Below, in pieces: positions 19,951-32,367 of a stretch of 64,000 nucleotides of DNA. Below the pieces are notes generated by a model. That model was not told the origin of the DNA, did not search any database, and saw only the letters and a list, made by a program, of their open reading frames with translations. The DNA is from Fasciola hepatica (Eukaryota > Platyhelminthes > Trematoda > Plagiorchiida > Fasciolidae), in contig CANUEZ040000156.1 in the NCBI GenBank assembly GCA_948099385.1, forward strand, positions 3,782,001 through 3,846,000, in the 5' to 3' direction. Within the stretch, counting starts at the first letter, position 1; every line of letters begins with the position of its first letter. A program made the translations under genes and the position numbers.

Positions 19951-22889
19951 TTTAGGAACACGCTCGAGGCTCTTTTAGCATCCCCACAGTCAAAGCAGAT
20001 TATCCCGCGCTGTGAACTAGTATGCGTAGACATTAGTGGTCCTCCTATATTGACCTCCAGGGGCAAAAAGTAAATCCTGACTACTTTACTGAATATTTCT
20101 TTTTGACCACTTCAATGGACTCTATACTGGCACCCTTCCCCACTGGATACGTCGACCATCTTCCAGCAGATGGGAAGAAGATAATGCGGACAATGTGCAG
20201 ACCGTGTAGTTTTGCTTTAAAATGATCACCTAAATTACGTAAAGCAGACTGCGCCTGCATCTGAAGCGCAAAGGCAAGGAACTGTTGGAGACAACCGAAT
20301 CCAGGTAGACGAAAATTCTTTTTCTCTACAATTTAGGTATCCACAGGCCGGGAGTGATGAGGCACTAGTTTCTTGATTCGGATTTTTCGAATGTTATTCC
20401 GGTTATGGCGGATTCTTAGTGACGGAAAACCCTGAACTACCCAAAACACTGAGGAAGACCACCGTTTGCAGCTTCTCCCAAATAGTACCGGGAACAGCGG
20501 CTCAAAAAAAGATGAAAATAATTCTCCTCCTCAGGCGAGGTGAAAGGGAAGTCCGAAATTTCTGAACAGCAGGATCACGCTGCTTAAGCCCTCCCAGCCC
20601 AGGAGTCAAACGTGAAATCTAAGGGCAGTGAATGGGTGGTAGCAGCTACACAAGCTCTGAGGGATTCTTTGATGAACTGCAGTACTTTGGTGTGTGAAGC
20701 GTAAGATGCTATCAGGCTGTGTATTACCACGTTAAGTCACTACAAAAATAACTCCATGAGAGTGTATTACAGCACATCACACGAGCATCCAATCTACCGG
20801 CTTTTTGTCCCCGTTTTTTAGTTTGTATGATGGCAGATCCAGTAGATTGGTTTTGATTAGCTGCAGTGCAAAAAAGAGCAATCCGACTATGTCCGCCAAA
20901 ATTACCCGTTTCGTTCGCCTCAGCAGGCGGTCACTCCAGAAAACTTACCCTTCTAGTGCGAGCTATCCACGATGCTCTACTCTTGCCACTGACCGCCGGA
21001 ACTTCTAGCTCTAGTCCTATCCCTGGATGTGTGCCTTTATCCCCTTCGATAATTTCTACCACCTGATATGTGTATTTCAAAGAAAACGAAGTATACCACT
21101 GCTGACCGACTGCCCTCCTGTGCTGGGCTCTTGAGTAAACACTTGGCTTCGGAAAATAACCACCGGTGGCAAGGCCGCTCGTCGCGCGAGGTTCAAGTAT
21201 CTAGCAGCATGATGCTTGACAAATTTACCATGGCGGAATCGTTCCAGCTGCCCAAGTTGAAAGGAAAGCTGCGAACATGAACTTTCTCCCATCGTCCAAC
21301 TATTTATCTTCCAAGCCACCTGCAACGCAAGAAGCAAAACACGATCAAGACTAGTATCCCGAAAACTTTCGCGTTGTCCAGTGATCTATCTTCCAGCTCA
21401 CCGACAATACCAGATGGAAAATACTGTCAAGATTGGTCTTATGAACCCTCTTTCCTTTTCCCATTGCCCTTTATCCGAAGAGCTATCTTCCAGCTCAAGG
21501 GTGATATTCAGGTGACCAGATAGTTAAATAGTCCGGGACCATTTGGGCTTTGGCTTTGTACCCGCGCACTACTTCAAGACTTTAAAACAGCGGCGCACGA
21601 TTCACGTCGCTGTTTATACAAATTCGCAGTAACCTTGGGGTTGGGTTTGGTAAAGCACGAATCCGAGGAGTACGTAGCCCATTTGCGTGAATCGCGAAAC
21701 CTGGACAAACTCCATCTGCTGTTTCTAAGATACTGGATCATTGAATGAACAGCATCATCAAATGTTTACAAACCTCAAAAGTGCCATTAAAAGGACTCAA
21801 CAAGAGGGTTTGATTCATGGCCTGCGACAAACAAGCAGGTAAGTCGCGCAAGTCCAAGGTAGGATACGGCAAAGTAGTGCATTGGGCGCAAATAAACAGA
21901 AGCTAGCCCACTGAAAAGTAAATAGTACGAAACGCGCAAGTAATGTACGCGAGTGAGTGTTTTCACGTAATCAAAATATTTTAGTGTTCTCGAAGGATTT
22001 TCCACAACCGATCGTTTCAGTATGCACTTTTAGCCAAACCACCTGTCGGGACTGAAGTGAGGTTGCGTGTGCCTCCCTGTCGTAATATTGTTTCTGACTT
22101 CTGCTAGTTGGTGCTTAATGTAACTGGGCTAACTGATGGGCTTATCGGACAAGGCCTGTAAATCTGCCCCCTTATTCGGGGACCAGTAATCAGGTCTGTT
22201 GCATCAGACGGCAGATGAACCTCTTTTCCACCCCAAAAATGTGTGGGGTGTGTTCCACCGAATAACAGACCGAATTTTGACAGGCTGATTAAAACTGTTA
22301 TTGAAAGTTTGCAATTAGGAATACCGGGGTCTCTAAGTGCTTCTGGCGTTTTGAGTGATTTTCTCGTCTGCTCGGTCAACCCTTCTCCCCTGGGTGATAA
22401 TGGCTTGCTTCGGAAAATCCTCAGACTGGCTGTAGCCCACGAGCTGATGGCGCAGTTACGGTAAATCAGTAAATGACTGAAATGCCAACATGAGTAAATG
22501 GAAGGGTAAGGATAAGGAATAGTAGTTCGGTGAAAACAATGAATTTGATGAAGACCGGAGGGTTGGAAATTCAGGGTCTGATGAAGAAAACAGGTAGGGG
22601 CATAGGAAATAGCTTAGAAAAGTAGGATTTATACACGAACGTTATCGGAAGTACAAATGGCAACAAGGGGTTGGTAGATAATCGAAAGATAATTTGATTA
22701 TATAGCCTATAGAAAAGGAAAGACTAACACATTAAGGGAAAGTGGAAAAGTTCGTAGGAGATCGGAAAGAGAGGTGGGGGCATGGGGAGGGAACCCATAA
22801 ATGGATGGGAATTAAATATCAGAAGTAGGGTCCAATGGGAATGTAGGACACACCGTTAAGTGGTTTCTTACTGTTATTTGGCCCCTTAC
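19951..22889. other. Mostly unassigned interior of duplication unit (copy 1)
   Basis: About 2.9 kb, with an equal stretch in copy 2 (29029-31967). One minus-strand frame is open for about 110 codons (about 22440-22104; LTEQTRKSLKTPEALRDPGI and FWGGKEVHLPSDATDLITGP). It could be another exon, but I see no clear donor. A plus-strand purine-rich run occupies about 22480-22800. The rest holds no recognised genes. Confidence 0.4.
21290..21525. repeat. Degenerate tandem repeat, three units of about 80-100 bp
   Basis: Three loosely similar units share the core ATCTATCTTCCAGCTCA (near 21303, 21381 and 21483), followed by CAAGA-TGGT-like and CCTCTTT/ACTTT segments. The second duplication copy repeats them at 30368-30603. 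No coding role is seen. Confidence 0.5.
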
Positions 22890-23082
22890 TAGTACGATGT
22901 CATACTGCATTGTTCCGCTGGTGAGAAATGAACGGGGTACTTGTGGATGAGATGCTTCCATCTCTGAGAAATCAAAGTAAAAATTTCCAGACGAATCAGA
23001 TCCGTATTTAGAAAGGCATATAGATGACGGTCTTCTTGCGGTTTGAGTATGTCCTAGCTGAATACACATATGACAAACAGCA
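22890..23082 (-). CDS. Candidate host exon S, duplication copy 1
   Basis: On the minus strand a long pyrimidine tract and TTTGCAG (ending at 23083) introduce 193 nt of open frame. The exon reads VCHMCIQLGHTQTARRPSSI, then SKYGSDSSGNFYFDFSEME and VPRSFLTSGTMQYDIVL. It ends in phase 0 at a good GTAAGG donor (22889-22884). Its first base completes the codon left open by the upstream exon R (TC plus T, serine), so the two join in frame across a 207-nt intron. No transposon motif is seen. The protein family is not recognised. Matching phases and strong signals on both sides are the main support. Confidence 0.5.
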
Positions 23083-23289
23083 CTGCAAAAGAAACAAGTT
23101 AATAGGGAACAACTTTTGACAAAGAAATTGCATTCACCCAGGAAGTCACCTACAGAAGGTAGCCAGCCCGCTAAATCCCAGTTTCGGGTACTAGCACGGT
23201 GACCTTTGTAATTTGCACATAAAAAATCGTTAGCTGAAGGCCCGTACACTAATTAGGCTGAATTCTACTGCAAGCTGATGGACTCTTAC

Positions 23290-23462
23290 GAATGACTTTC
23301 CGACTCTGAAAGTTCATTGGCAGTATAAACACTGATGATGACACCGAGTGCATTGGATTCATCCCTCTCGTATAAAAGTCTGGCAGCTATCCCCAAGAAA
23401 CGTTTTCTCCAAACTGTGTTCAGCTTGGCATCCAACACTGGCTCCTGCGCGAGTAACGCCTT
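23290..23462 (-). CDS. Candidate host exon R, duplication copy 1
   Basis: This 173-nt minus-strand exon reads ALLAQEPVLDAKLNTVWRKR, then FLGIAARLLYERDESNALGV and IISVYTANELSESESHS. It ends two bases into a codon at a GTAAGA donor (23289-23284). Upstream it is separated from exon Q by a 34-nt GT-AG gap (23463-23496), which brings the frames into register. The exon and its neighbours form a consistent Q-R-S chain on the minus strand. Function is unknown. Copy 2 differs by one amino-acid change in this exon (DESN to DESD, base 23354/32432). Confidence 0.5.
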
Positions 23463-23496
23463 CTTCAATCTGGTCCGCCACTTTCACGGCCTTCAC

Positions 23497-23592
23497 TTTA
23501 AATATCCACAGGTCCAAATCTTGCCAATTCACCAGGAACCATAGAAGCCTAAAGGCATACTCGCTTTTCGATCTTCTTTCTGCCGCTTCAAA
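23497..23592 (-). CDS. Candidate host exon Q, duplication copy 1
   Basis: This minus-strand block reads FEAAERRSKSEYAFRLLWFL, then VNWQDLDLWIFK, ending in phase 0 before GTGAAG. A 34-nt GT-AG interval then leads in frame to exon R. The upstream boundary is not settled: a GT-AG interval of 34 nt (23593-23626) separates it from block P but does not keep the frame, whereas reading straight through meets a TGA at 23611-23613. Confidence 0.35.
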
Positions 23593-23626
23593 CTTAGGGT
23601 TTTCATTATTTCAAAACAAATCCGAC

Positions 23627-23963
23627 ATTATTTGAGTTATTTCCTCCAAATTCGAGTCTTCAGCAAAAGCCCTTGTGACTGCACCCCAGTGGACCAACTT
23701 TCCTCGAAAGTTTTGGGGTCTCTGGGATGCTGTGCTCGCGCCGATGCAATTCAACCAATCCAAAGTATCAATCAAAAAGGTTAACCAGGAAGGGCTGGGC
23801 TTAGCACTAACCAAAGTTACAGCATTGTCAAAATCACGAGAATATTGTCGTATTTCCTGCTCTTCGAACAGGTCCTTGCTTTCGTCCCGTATGCTGCTTG
23901 GCTCTCTACAGAGCTCAGTGAACATCTTTCGATGCATTCCATACAAAACATTCACCATGAAAT
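23627..23963 (-). CDS. Candidate host exon P, duplication copy 1
   Basis: The minus strand is open from a weak CAG acceptor (23964-23966) through MVNVLYGMHRKMFTELCREP, the segment ending EEQEIRQYSRDFDNAVTLVS, then PSWLTFLIDTLDWLNCIGAS and FRGKLVHWGAVTRAFAEDSN to EEITQI. The composition (several Trp, mixed charged residues) looks like normal protein rather than chance. The link to exon Q is unresolved: no GT-AG pair that I see both removes the TGA at 23611 and keeps the frame, apart from weak acceptors inside Q. The gene may therefore be broken here, or the boundary may differ. The plus-strand open frame at 23675-24004 is probably a shadow. Confidence 0.35.
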
Positions 23964-23966
23964 CTG

Positions 23967-25261
23967 CCTTTCAACGGCTCGTTCTCTTGTGGCACAACTT
24001 TTGAGCCCGCGTTTATAGGAGTTCAACACCTCTGGTCCACTGAACCTGTTTTTCAACGGTTCCAGTCAGATAATTTTTTCGCGCTCCACCTGAAGTAGTC
24101 CTGCTATTCCTGAAGGTGTACCCGCTCCGTTAAGTCTGATTCATTTGACAGATATCCGTGTCCCTGACTGTTACAGTTTCAAAAAAGATGAGAGATTTGG
24201 CTCCGCCAAACTCAGCAAAACACTAAGATAATTCCCAGAAAAAGATAGAAATAGAGTTCAATTAACTTTACAGAAGGCTAATCACTTGTTCCTGGTCTAC
24301 TTCTGCTTGCCACCAGACTAGACGCGCCAGGAGTAGGCATACTGTCTGAAGACGGCCAAACTCCTGGGAAGCTAACGGGATTTCCTGATGAAAAATGTAC
24401 CGAGTCAGAAATGCTTGACTTAATGAGCAAGAAAGGTGGGCAACAGAAGCAAACATACACTAGAGTTGAACTACCGGCGGTCTCAAGCAGGAGAACCATC
24501 GCTAGTTGTTGCGAGCAGAAGATTAAACGCATTTAGAATAGCCTATAAGACAGAGCGGATTTCGGAGAGATTGTGGGGCTACAAATGTAACGCACAACTG
24601 CAAAGAGTATTATATTTGTTTGGCTGAACAAGAGCCGAGTTTGGTGGCTCCACCTGCTCCATCCTTGTGCGCCATTAGCACGCCGTTGCATTCCCCGAAT
24701 AAACACCTCGCCCCGTTCCAGCGTTTGGAGTTCTACCCCCCTGCGCGCCTCCGGGTATAGTCTTTATCGTATCACGAACCGAGGACGAGGGGCTATAGAC
24801 TGTATAGGAGAGCAGTTCTTGACTCAACTTAACAGAATCCTAAGCTGGTGAACCAGAGCAGCAAATTTATTGCATCAAAGACCCTCGAAAGTCGTCGAAC
24901 CACATTTATTCGCTTTTGTGTATACACATTATGCCTTACAAACAGTAGATCCCGACTATCGCTACAATACTGGTTTTATAGTTTCCTCACGTGTATCTCC
25001 TCAGTGTCGTTTCACGGTCGCTCGATTGACCTTTATGTAGCCTTTTGCATTTGATTGTACACGGAGCTTACGGCTAGCAAAGACCGCAGGATTGACTCGG
25101 AACACTCCGTTATAGCAGTGTCCCCAGCCTTCGGTGAGTTATTTTATGACATTCCAACGGGGGAGGCATCGACCACTGCAATGAAACTTTTGTTTTTAAT
25201 TTGCTCATGTGCCGGGGCATATTTTTGACCGATTTCCCCTTTAAGATTTCAAGTCGAGTAC
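23967..25261. other. Unassigned stretch between exon P and the LTR (copy 1)
   Basis: About 1.3 kb, repeated at 33046-34340 in copy 2. It contains short open frames on both strands (for example minus 24532-24278) without known motifs. No promoter can be named with confidence. It could hold upstream exons of the minus-strand gene. Confidence 0.4.
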
Positions 25262-25609
25262 TGAAACGGTTATTCCGATGGTCGGTAACTTGTGGTCCAA
25301 TTACCGAATCCCAAAGTCACAACAAGATTAATTCGCTTATTCTGCTGTAGTGAATTAACAAATTATGCGCATATAAATTATGTATAAACCGCAATTGTAC
25401 GGCCATAACTTTTAGCAGCGAATACCAGAGTTCAGCAAAGGTCACTGCCAAGAACCACCATCACGGCAGCCCGAGTATGAACCAAAAATATGCAACGGCA
25501 CATGAGAAAAATATAAACAAATGCTACAAAGTGGTGGTTGATGAGCGCTGTACTTGTTCTCGGGTCAACAAAACAAGGAGCATAGTCCCAACAATACAAG
25601 TATGTGACA
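25262..25609 (+). repeat. 348-bp LTR-like repeat, duplication copy 1
   Basis: The segment starts TGAAACGGTTATTC and ends TATGTGACA, so it has TG...CA ends with a short inverted terminal match. A homologous segment of the same length lies at 62949-63296, starting TGTAAC and ending GTGACA. The equivalent of the AATAAA signal at 63254-63259 reads AACAAA here. No polypurine tract or primer-binding site flanks it, so it looks like a solo LTR. The superfamily is unknown. Confidence 0.65.
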
Positions 25610-25759
25610 ACGGCTGGGGAGGATTTCCACACATGAAAGTTACGCCCCCCTTCTCGTCCTCCTCAATCAGTTATCACTTCAAATCGGTCCACTGTAGAAA
25701 TCGACGCTCTAACTTTCTTTCAATTATTGAGCACTTTCAAGCCATCATTTTACCCAGGA

Positions 25760-27260
25760 CCTAAGGGTTTGCCGCCCACGGAAGTGGTTAAAAGCCGACC
25801 TGACTTGCCTTAATCACTACTCATTCTGTTTATCCTGTCAATGAAGTCCAGTCCGGCACCGGCAAACTTGAAATGCTCAGTCATAATCCCAGGCCATAAG
25901 AAAGACGTATAGCATGTGGCAACGAGCTACCATCCATTAACCATACGCCCATTCTCTCTCGGTTATCTGAAGAACTCACAAAATAACACTTTGTGAAGTA
26001 CTTCTTTAAAGTGGACATCATTAATCCTCGAAATCTCGGCTTCCTTCGGTCGAGATCGTGCGCAACCTACCAACTCGATTTTTTGCATCCCATCATAAAG
26101 ACGGCGGATAATGGAACGGCTCCTATTGTACTTTACTTGGATGTGTCAAAAGCATCTGAAGGTGAGCCACCTCCGCCCTCATCTTATGGCCAAAACCCGA
26201 TCCTTTGGCATCACCGACCCTCAACTACCTTGGATCACTTCATGTCTGTCTAATCACCCCCAGGTAGTCTAAATAAACGGAAACTGTTCAAGGCTTAAAC
26301 CGATTGCAAGTGGTGTTATACAGGGTCGCGTTCATAGCCCCCTGCTCTTCTTCTTGGATTTAAAGGTTACATCACTCTCAGTGAGTCACGGCATCTCTTT
26401 TTGCTGATGATATGAAGATTGCCTACTCATTCGAGCCTGACGGCCTCTTCTCGGCTATCTTCAACATCTCTCAAGACATCTGCACTTGAAAGGCGGTGCT
26501 CAGATTGGCAGATGAATTTTTCTGATGGCAAATGTGAGATACTTACATATAAATGCAACCCACCCCCAGGGCTCCCAGCCATTTGTGGTTCATCCATTGC
26601 TAGCATACAAGTTCGGGACCTCGTCTTGAGCTATTCTTGCACATTCAACTTCTCCTAATATTTGGTCGTTCAATTCGCTAAGACCACAAAATGCCTGGGC
26701 CTAATGTTTCGCTCCTTTGGACCTCGGGACTGCCTTCTCTCCCTCCAAAAATGTCATGCCGGACCCCTAATAAAATACTGCACTTTGGTCTTTTCCAGTA
26801 TGCGCAAATCAGGCAGAATTGGCATTGAATCAGTCCACCGTAGTTTTACTATGCGACCGATTGGATGGAGCTTATTCCCTGGGCGTAGAGAAAGCCGCCA
26901 ACTTTCTAAACTAGACCGCTGATTGCCTAGCCAAAGGAAATTAAACCTTGCCTTCCCGTACAACATTCTTTACAGCAAATCATCTAATTCTAGTCCAGTG
27001 CATTGTGTGCCAGTTTCTAGCTATCCGCTAGGCTCTAGGTTTCCTACCCTCTCGATCCCCATTACCAACACTAATTTACTTTCACGCTTCCTAATCACTG
27101 TGAACTCTCGCCTGCGGAATAAATTATCGTTAGACCTACGCAGTTCTACTTCTATCCCTCTGATTAGAAACGCTTTGAATAAGTTCCTCGTGGTTACCCA
27201 AACCCTACTGCTCCCTAATGTCAATATATCCGATAACCAAGCCTATGAAAGAGTCTAGAC
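25760..27260 (+). mobile_element. CR1/jockey-type LINE, 5' truncated, duplication copy 1
   Basis: The plus strand encodes a decayed LINE reverse transcriptase without its endonuclease. Motifs in order: LKCSVIIPGHKKDV (about 25870-25910), GFLRSRSCATYQLDFLHPII (from 26030), VLYLDVSKASE, GVIQGRVHSPLLFFLD (about 26310-26355), SLFADDMKIAYSFE (FADD at 26400-26411, both aspartates intact) and DWQMNFSDGKCEILTYKC (26500-26560). Then follow KTTKCLGLMFRSFGPRDCLL and KCHAGPLIKYCTLVFSSMRK (26662-26830) and the tail SRLRNKLSLDLRSSTSIPLI (27105-27170). The frames are broken by stops and indels. It starts just 3' of the 348-bp LTR. Confidence 0.8.
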
Positions 27261-27950
27261 TTTTTAATCGTGCAAACACAGGCAGCCAATGTCAGATGAA
27301 ACTGAGTGAAAATTCTCAGTATATCTGCCTCCTACAGTAAGAAACTAGCCCCAAAATGTCATCGTCTAATAATGTTTCTTTTTATATCGGCTCCCGTTTA
27401 TCCTCAGCTGGGACCATCCCAGACCGCGTTTCTCTACTTTTTCTTCATTTCCGGACCTTCGTTCTCGGGCGCCTTTCGCTCTATCACTTTGAGTACCCTC
27501 GAGGCCAAAATGGTCACTGACTTGGCATTTGCCTTCACCCGTCCATCGGCTATTCGTAGGCCATCCAACTGAGGCACCTCAGGCTATGCTCCGGGATGCC
27601 CCAAAGGCTGGTCACCTGGTCGTGGACTGCCTGATATTCACGGCATCTCGGCCCCACCGGGATAACTCATACCAACCCAAATGATGTGTGGCGCGGTCAG
27701 ATTCACGGGGTCGCCGACGTCATTCGGGCGTGCAGGTCATCTGCAACGATGGACGGGCGCTACTAGGTTGGCGGATCGTGCCCCTGTCAGAAGGAGTGGA
27801 GTTCAGGTTAGCTACCCGGCGTACGGCCAGCCTAACCGACTAGCGCCACTCGCGGATTGAAAAACAAGGTCCCCTGCATCGTATAGCTGACACCCGTTGC
27901 CTCATCAAACGTCCCTGAACAAGATCTACCATAAGTCCGGTAAGCTCCTC
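27261..27950. other. Unassigned, GC-rich right end of duplication copy 1 and junction
   Basis: About 0.7 kb after the LINE; copy 2 equivalent 36340-37022. The part at about 27590-27870 is clearly GC- and CpG-richer than its surroundings. It may be the LINE 3' region or a separate short repeat. The junction of the two copies lies at 27944-27950. Confidence 0.45.
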
Positions 27951-28391
27951 GCTGATTTTTGGCTCCCACGCTCGGGAGATTGTTCTTTAGGCCTGACTAT
28001 GCGTGGAGAACTTGTTCTATTTGTTTGGACTTCAGGACAGGTATTTATTATTTACTATTTTCGGCCAGCTGTTCCTCTTTTTACAGAAATTTGTCCTATT
28101 TTTGATTAAATTTTTTGCTGGATAGTGACTGAGGCTCACTGTTAAAGGTATGATCGTGTTTCTACTTATATTTTTACTCGCTAATAGTACCGTAAAATTT
28201 GCAGATCAATGGTGTTAATGATTTGGGTTCTGCATCGATTTGGTCTACGCGTTGCCTTGAGGCTTCAAGGTTCTATCCACATCGAGAAAAGCTTATTAGT
28301 CGGGGAATCGATAATTGAGTCGTTGGTCAGGCTTCATCCGTACCAGGACTTGAGCTTTTCGGTAGTTACACTGGTTACTAGCCAGACTTAC

Positions 28392-29028
28392 TTCAACGTC
28401 AGTTCTCTCTCGGCAAACCGACATCGGTAAACTGGACTTCAAATCGCCAAACCAATAGCTGAACCTGACCAAAGCCCCGAGGAGTGGAACCGAAGTAACC
28501 CATGGAAGTCGTAGTAACTGTACATGGCAATCGAAATTATTCAATAAAATGTGAGCTGGCTCAAACCTATCGAGCCCAGCTGACAATAGTGCCCAAATCC
28601 AAAGAAGTGCACTGCCCTCGCGAAACACGCCGTTGAGCAACGGTGGGAGAGGCGTTTCTTGTTTACAGTATCAGTTATAACACGCGGGTAGTCGAGATTA
28701 CGTAAAGAGCTAGAATGTGTCATGACAAGCCACTTTTCATTTCAAATGGATCCAGCAGCTTCATGAGACCATCGGTTTTACAGGTATGCACTACGAAACA
28801 ACCGAGCTGTGACCATAAAAGTACTACTTCGCCGATGCCGGAAAAAATCTCACCCGGCAAAAGTCCATCCCCCAGTTTGCGGCTCAGGAGGTCGTGGCGG
28901 TGGTACCCCAGAAACTTGGTCATGCCGGGGTGAACAAACTAGTGTTCGCTGTCCAACAGAGTTTCCAGTGCGCCAAACCTGCGGAGAGACACGCGAGACT
29001 TCTGCGCTTTATGTGAAGGCTGCCGTAG
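28392..29028 (-). CDS. Candidate host exons with a PAS-like segment, duplication copy 2
   Basis: Second copy of the segment at 19314-19950. The LGYHRHDLLSRKLGDGLLPG stretch and the GTAAGT donor are identical. Substitutions at 28483 and 28513 lie a little upstream (in minus-strand order) of the last candidate exon. The same doubts apply as for copy 1. Confidence 0.25.
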
Positions 29029-31967
29029 TTTAGGAACACGCTCGAGGCTCTTTTAGCATCCCCACAGTCAAAGCAGATTATCCCGCGCTGTGAACTAGTA
29101 TGCGTAGACATTAGTGGTCCTCCTATATTGACCTCCAGGGGCAAAAAGTAAATCCTGACTACTTTACTGAATATTTCTTTTTGACCACTTCAATGGACTC
29201 TATACTGGCACCCTTCCCCACTGGATACGTCGACCATCTTCCAGCAGATGGGAAGAAGATAATGCGGACAATGTGCAGACCGTGTAGTTTTGCTTTAAAA
29301 TGATCACCTAAATTACGTAAAGCAGACTGCGCCTGCATCTGAAGCGCAAAGGCAAGGAACTGTTGGAGACAACCGAATCCAGGTAGACGAAAATTCTTTT
29401 TCTCTACAATTTAGGTATCCACAGGCCGGGAGTGATGAGGCACTAGTTTCTTGATTCGGATTTTTCGAATGTTATTCCGGTTATGGCGGATTCTTAGTGA
29501 CGGAAAACCCTGAACTACCCAAAACACTGAGGAAGACCACCGTTTGCAGCTTCTCCCAAATAGTACCGGGAACAGCGGCTCAAAAAAAGATGAAAATAAT
29601 TCTCCTCCTCAGGCGAGGTGAAAGGGAAGTCCGAAATTTCTGAACAGCAGGATCACGCTGCTTAAGCCCTCCCAGCCCAGGAGTCAAACGTGAAATCTAA
29701 GGGCAGTGAATGGGTGGTAGCAGCTACACAAGCTCTGAGGGATTCTTTGATGAACTGCAGTACTTTGGTGTGTGAAGCGTAAGATGCTATCAGGCTGTGT
29801 ATTACCACGTTAAGTCACTACAAAAATAACTCCATGAGAGTGTATTACAGCACATCACACGAGCATCCAATCTACCGGCTTTTTGTCCCCGTTTTTTAGT
29901 TTGTATGATGGCAGATCCAGTAGATTGGTTTTGATTAGCTGCAGTGCAAAAAAGAGCAATCCGACTATGTCCGCCAAAATTACCCGTTTCGTTCGCCTCA
30001 GCAGGCGGTCACTCCAGAAAACTTACCCTTCTAGTGCGAGCTATCCACGATGCTCTACTCTTGCCACTGACCGCCGGAACTTCTAGCTCTAGTCCTATCC
30101 CTGGATGTGTGCCTTTATCCCCTTCGATAATTTCTACCACCTGATATGTGTATTTCAAAGAAAACGAAGTATACCACTGCTGACCGACTGCCCTCCTGTG
30201 CTGGGCTCTTGAGTAAACACTTGGCTTCGGAAAATAACCACCGGTGGCAAGGCCGCTCGTCGCGCGAGGTTCAAGTATCTAGCAGCATGATGCTTGACAA
30301 ATTTACCATGGCGGAATCGTTCCAGCTGCCCAAGTTGAAAGGAAAGCTGCGAACATGAACTTTCTCCCATCGTCCAACTATTTATCTTCCAAGCCACCTG
30401 CAACGCAAGAAGCAAAACACGATCAAGACTAGTATCCCGAAAACTTTCGCGTTGTCCAGTGATCTATCTTCCAGCTCACCGACAATACCAGATGGAAAAT
30501 ACTGTCAAGATTGGTCTTATGAACCCTCTTTCCTTTTCCCATTGCCCTTTATCCGAAGAGCTATCTTCCAGCTCAAGGGTGATATTCAGGTGACCAGATA
30601 GTTAAATAGTCCGGGACCATTTGGGCTTTGGCTTTGTACCCGCGCACTACTTCAAGACTTTAAAACAGCGGCGCACGATTCACGTCGCTGTTTATACAAA
30701 TTCGCAGTAACCTTGGGGTTGGGTTTGGTAAAGCACGAATCCGAGGAGTACGTAGCCCATTTGCGTGAATCGCGAAACCTGGACAAACTCCATCTGCTGT
30801 TTCTAAGATACTGGATCATTGAATGAACAGCATCATCAAATGTTTACAAACCTCAAAAGTGCCATTAAAAGGACTCAACAAGAGGGTTTGATTCATGGCC
30901 TGCGACAAACAAGCAGGTAAGTCGCGCAAGTCCAAGGTAGGATACGGCAAAGTAGTGCATTGGGCGCAAATAAACAGAAGCTAGCCCACTGAAAAGTAAA
31001 TAGTACGAAACGCGCAAGTAATGTACGCGAGTGAGTGTTTTCACGTAATCAAAATATTTTAGTGTTCTCGAAGGATTTTCCACAACCGATCGTTTCAGTA
31101 TGCACTTTTAGCCAAACCACCTGTCGGGACTGAAGTGAGGTTGCGTGTGCCTCCCTGTCGTAATATTGTTTCTGACTTCTGCTAGTTGGTGCTTAATGTA
31201 ACTGGGCTAACTGATGGGCTTATCGGACAAGGCCTGTAAATCTGCCCCCTTATTCGGGGACCAGTAATCAGGTCTGTTGCATCAGACGGCAGATGAACCT
31301 CTTTTCCACCCCAAAAATGTGTGGGGTGTGTTCCACCGAATAACAGACCGAATTTTGACAGGCTGATTAAAACTGTTATTGAAAGTTTGCAATTAGGAAT
31401 ACCGGGGTCTCTAAGTGCTTCTGGCGTTTTGAGTGATTTTCTCGTCTGCTCGGTCAACCCTTCTCCCCTGGGTGATAATGGCTTGCTTCGGAAAATCCTC
31501 AGACTGGCTGTAGCCCACGAGCTGATGGCGCAGTTACGGTAAATCAGTAAATGACTGAAATGCCAACATGAGTAAATGGAAGGGTAAGGATAAGGAATAG
31601 TAGTTCGGTGAAAACAATGAATTTGATGAAGACCGGAGGGTTGGAAATTCAGGGTCTGATGAAGAAAACAGGTAGGGGCATAGGAAATAGCTTAGAAAAG
31701 TAGGATTTATACACGAATGTTATCGGAAGTACAAATGGCAACAAGGGGTTGGTAGATAATCGAAAGATAATTTGATTATATAGCCTATAGAAAAGGAAAG
31801 ACTAACACATTAAGGGAAAGTGGAAAAGTTCGTAGGAGATCGGAAAGAGAGGTGGGGGCATGGGGAGGGAACCCATAAATGGATGGGAATTAAATATCAG
31901 AAGTAGGGTCCAATGGGAATGTAGGACACACCGTTAAGTGGTTTCTTACTGTTATTTGGCCCCTTAC

Positions 31968-32160
31968 TAGTACGATGTCATACTGCATTGTTCCGCTGGT
32001 GAGAAATGAACGGGGTACTTGTGGATGAGATGCTTCCATCTCTGAGAAATCAAAGTAAAAATTTCCAGACGAATCAGATCCGTATTTAGAAAGGCATATA
32101 GATGACGGTCTTCTTGCGGTTTGAGTATGTCCTAGCTGAATACACATATGACAAACAGCA
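31968..32160 (-). CDS. Candidate host exon S, duplication copy 2
   Basis: Second copy of exon S (22890-23082), with identical coding sequence and the same acceptor and GTAAGG donor. If the duplication is real, both copies of the gene fragment keep this exon intact. The protein is unrecognised. Confidence 0.5.
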
Positions 32161-32367
32161 CTGCAAAAGAAACAAGTTAATAGGGAACAACTTTTGACAA
32201 AGAAATTGCATTCACCCAGGAAGTCACCTACAGAAGGTAGCCAGCCCGCTAAATCCCAGTTTCGGGTACTAGCACGGTGACCTTTGTAATTTGCACATAA
32301 AAAATCGTTAGCTGAAGGCCCGTACACTAATTAGGCTGAATTCTACTGCAAGCTGATGGACTCTTAC

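Larger units (their letters stand above)
18873..27943. repeat. 9.08-kb tandem duplication, copy 1
   Basis: The sequence from GCTGATTTTTGGCTCCCACG to GATCTACCATAAGTCCGGTAA is repeated directly downstream with an offset of 9078 bp (9079 bp after one inserted base). I noticed eight substitutions (for example 18941, 19217, 19405, 19435, 22640, 23354, 23475 and 25568) and one single-base indel near 23600, giving roughly 99.9% identity. Seven bases (27944-27950) separate the copies. The unit holds candidate host exons, a 348-bp LTR-like repeat and a truncated LINE. Confidence 0.97.

Noticed and set aside
23675..24004. Plus-strand frame of 109 codons, repeated at 32754-33083
   Set aside because: It overlaps block P on the other strand, which has the more protein-like composition and the splice context.
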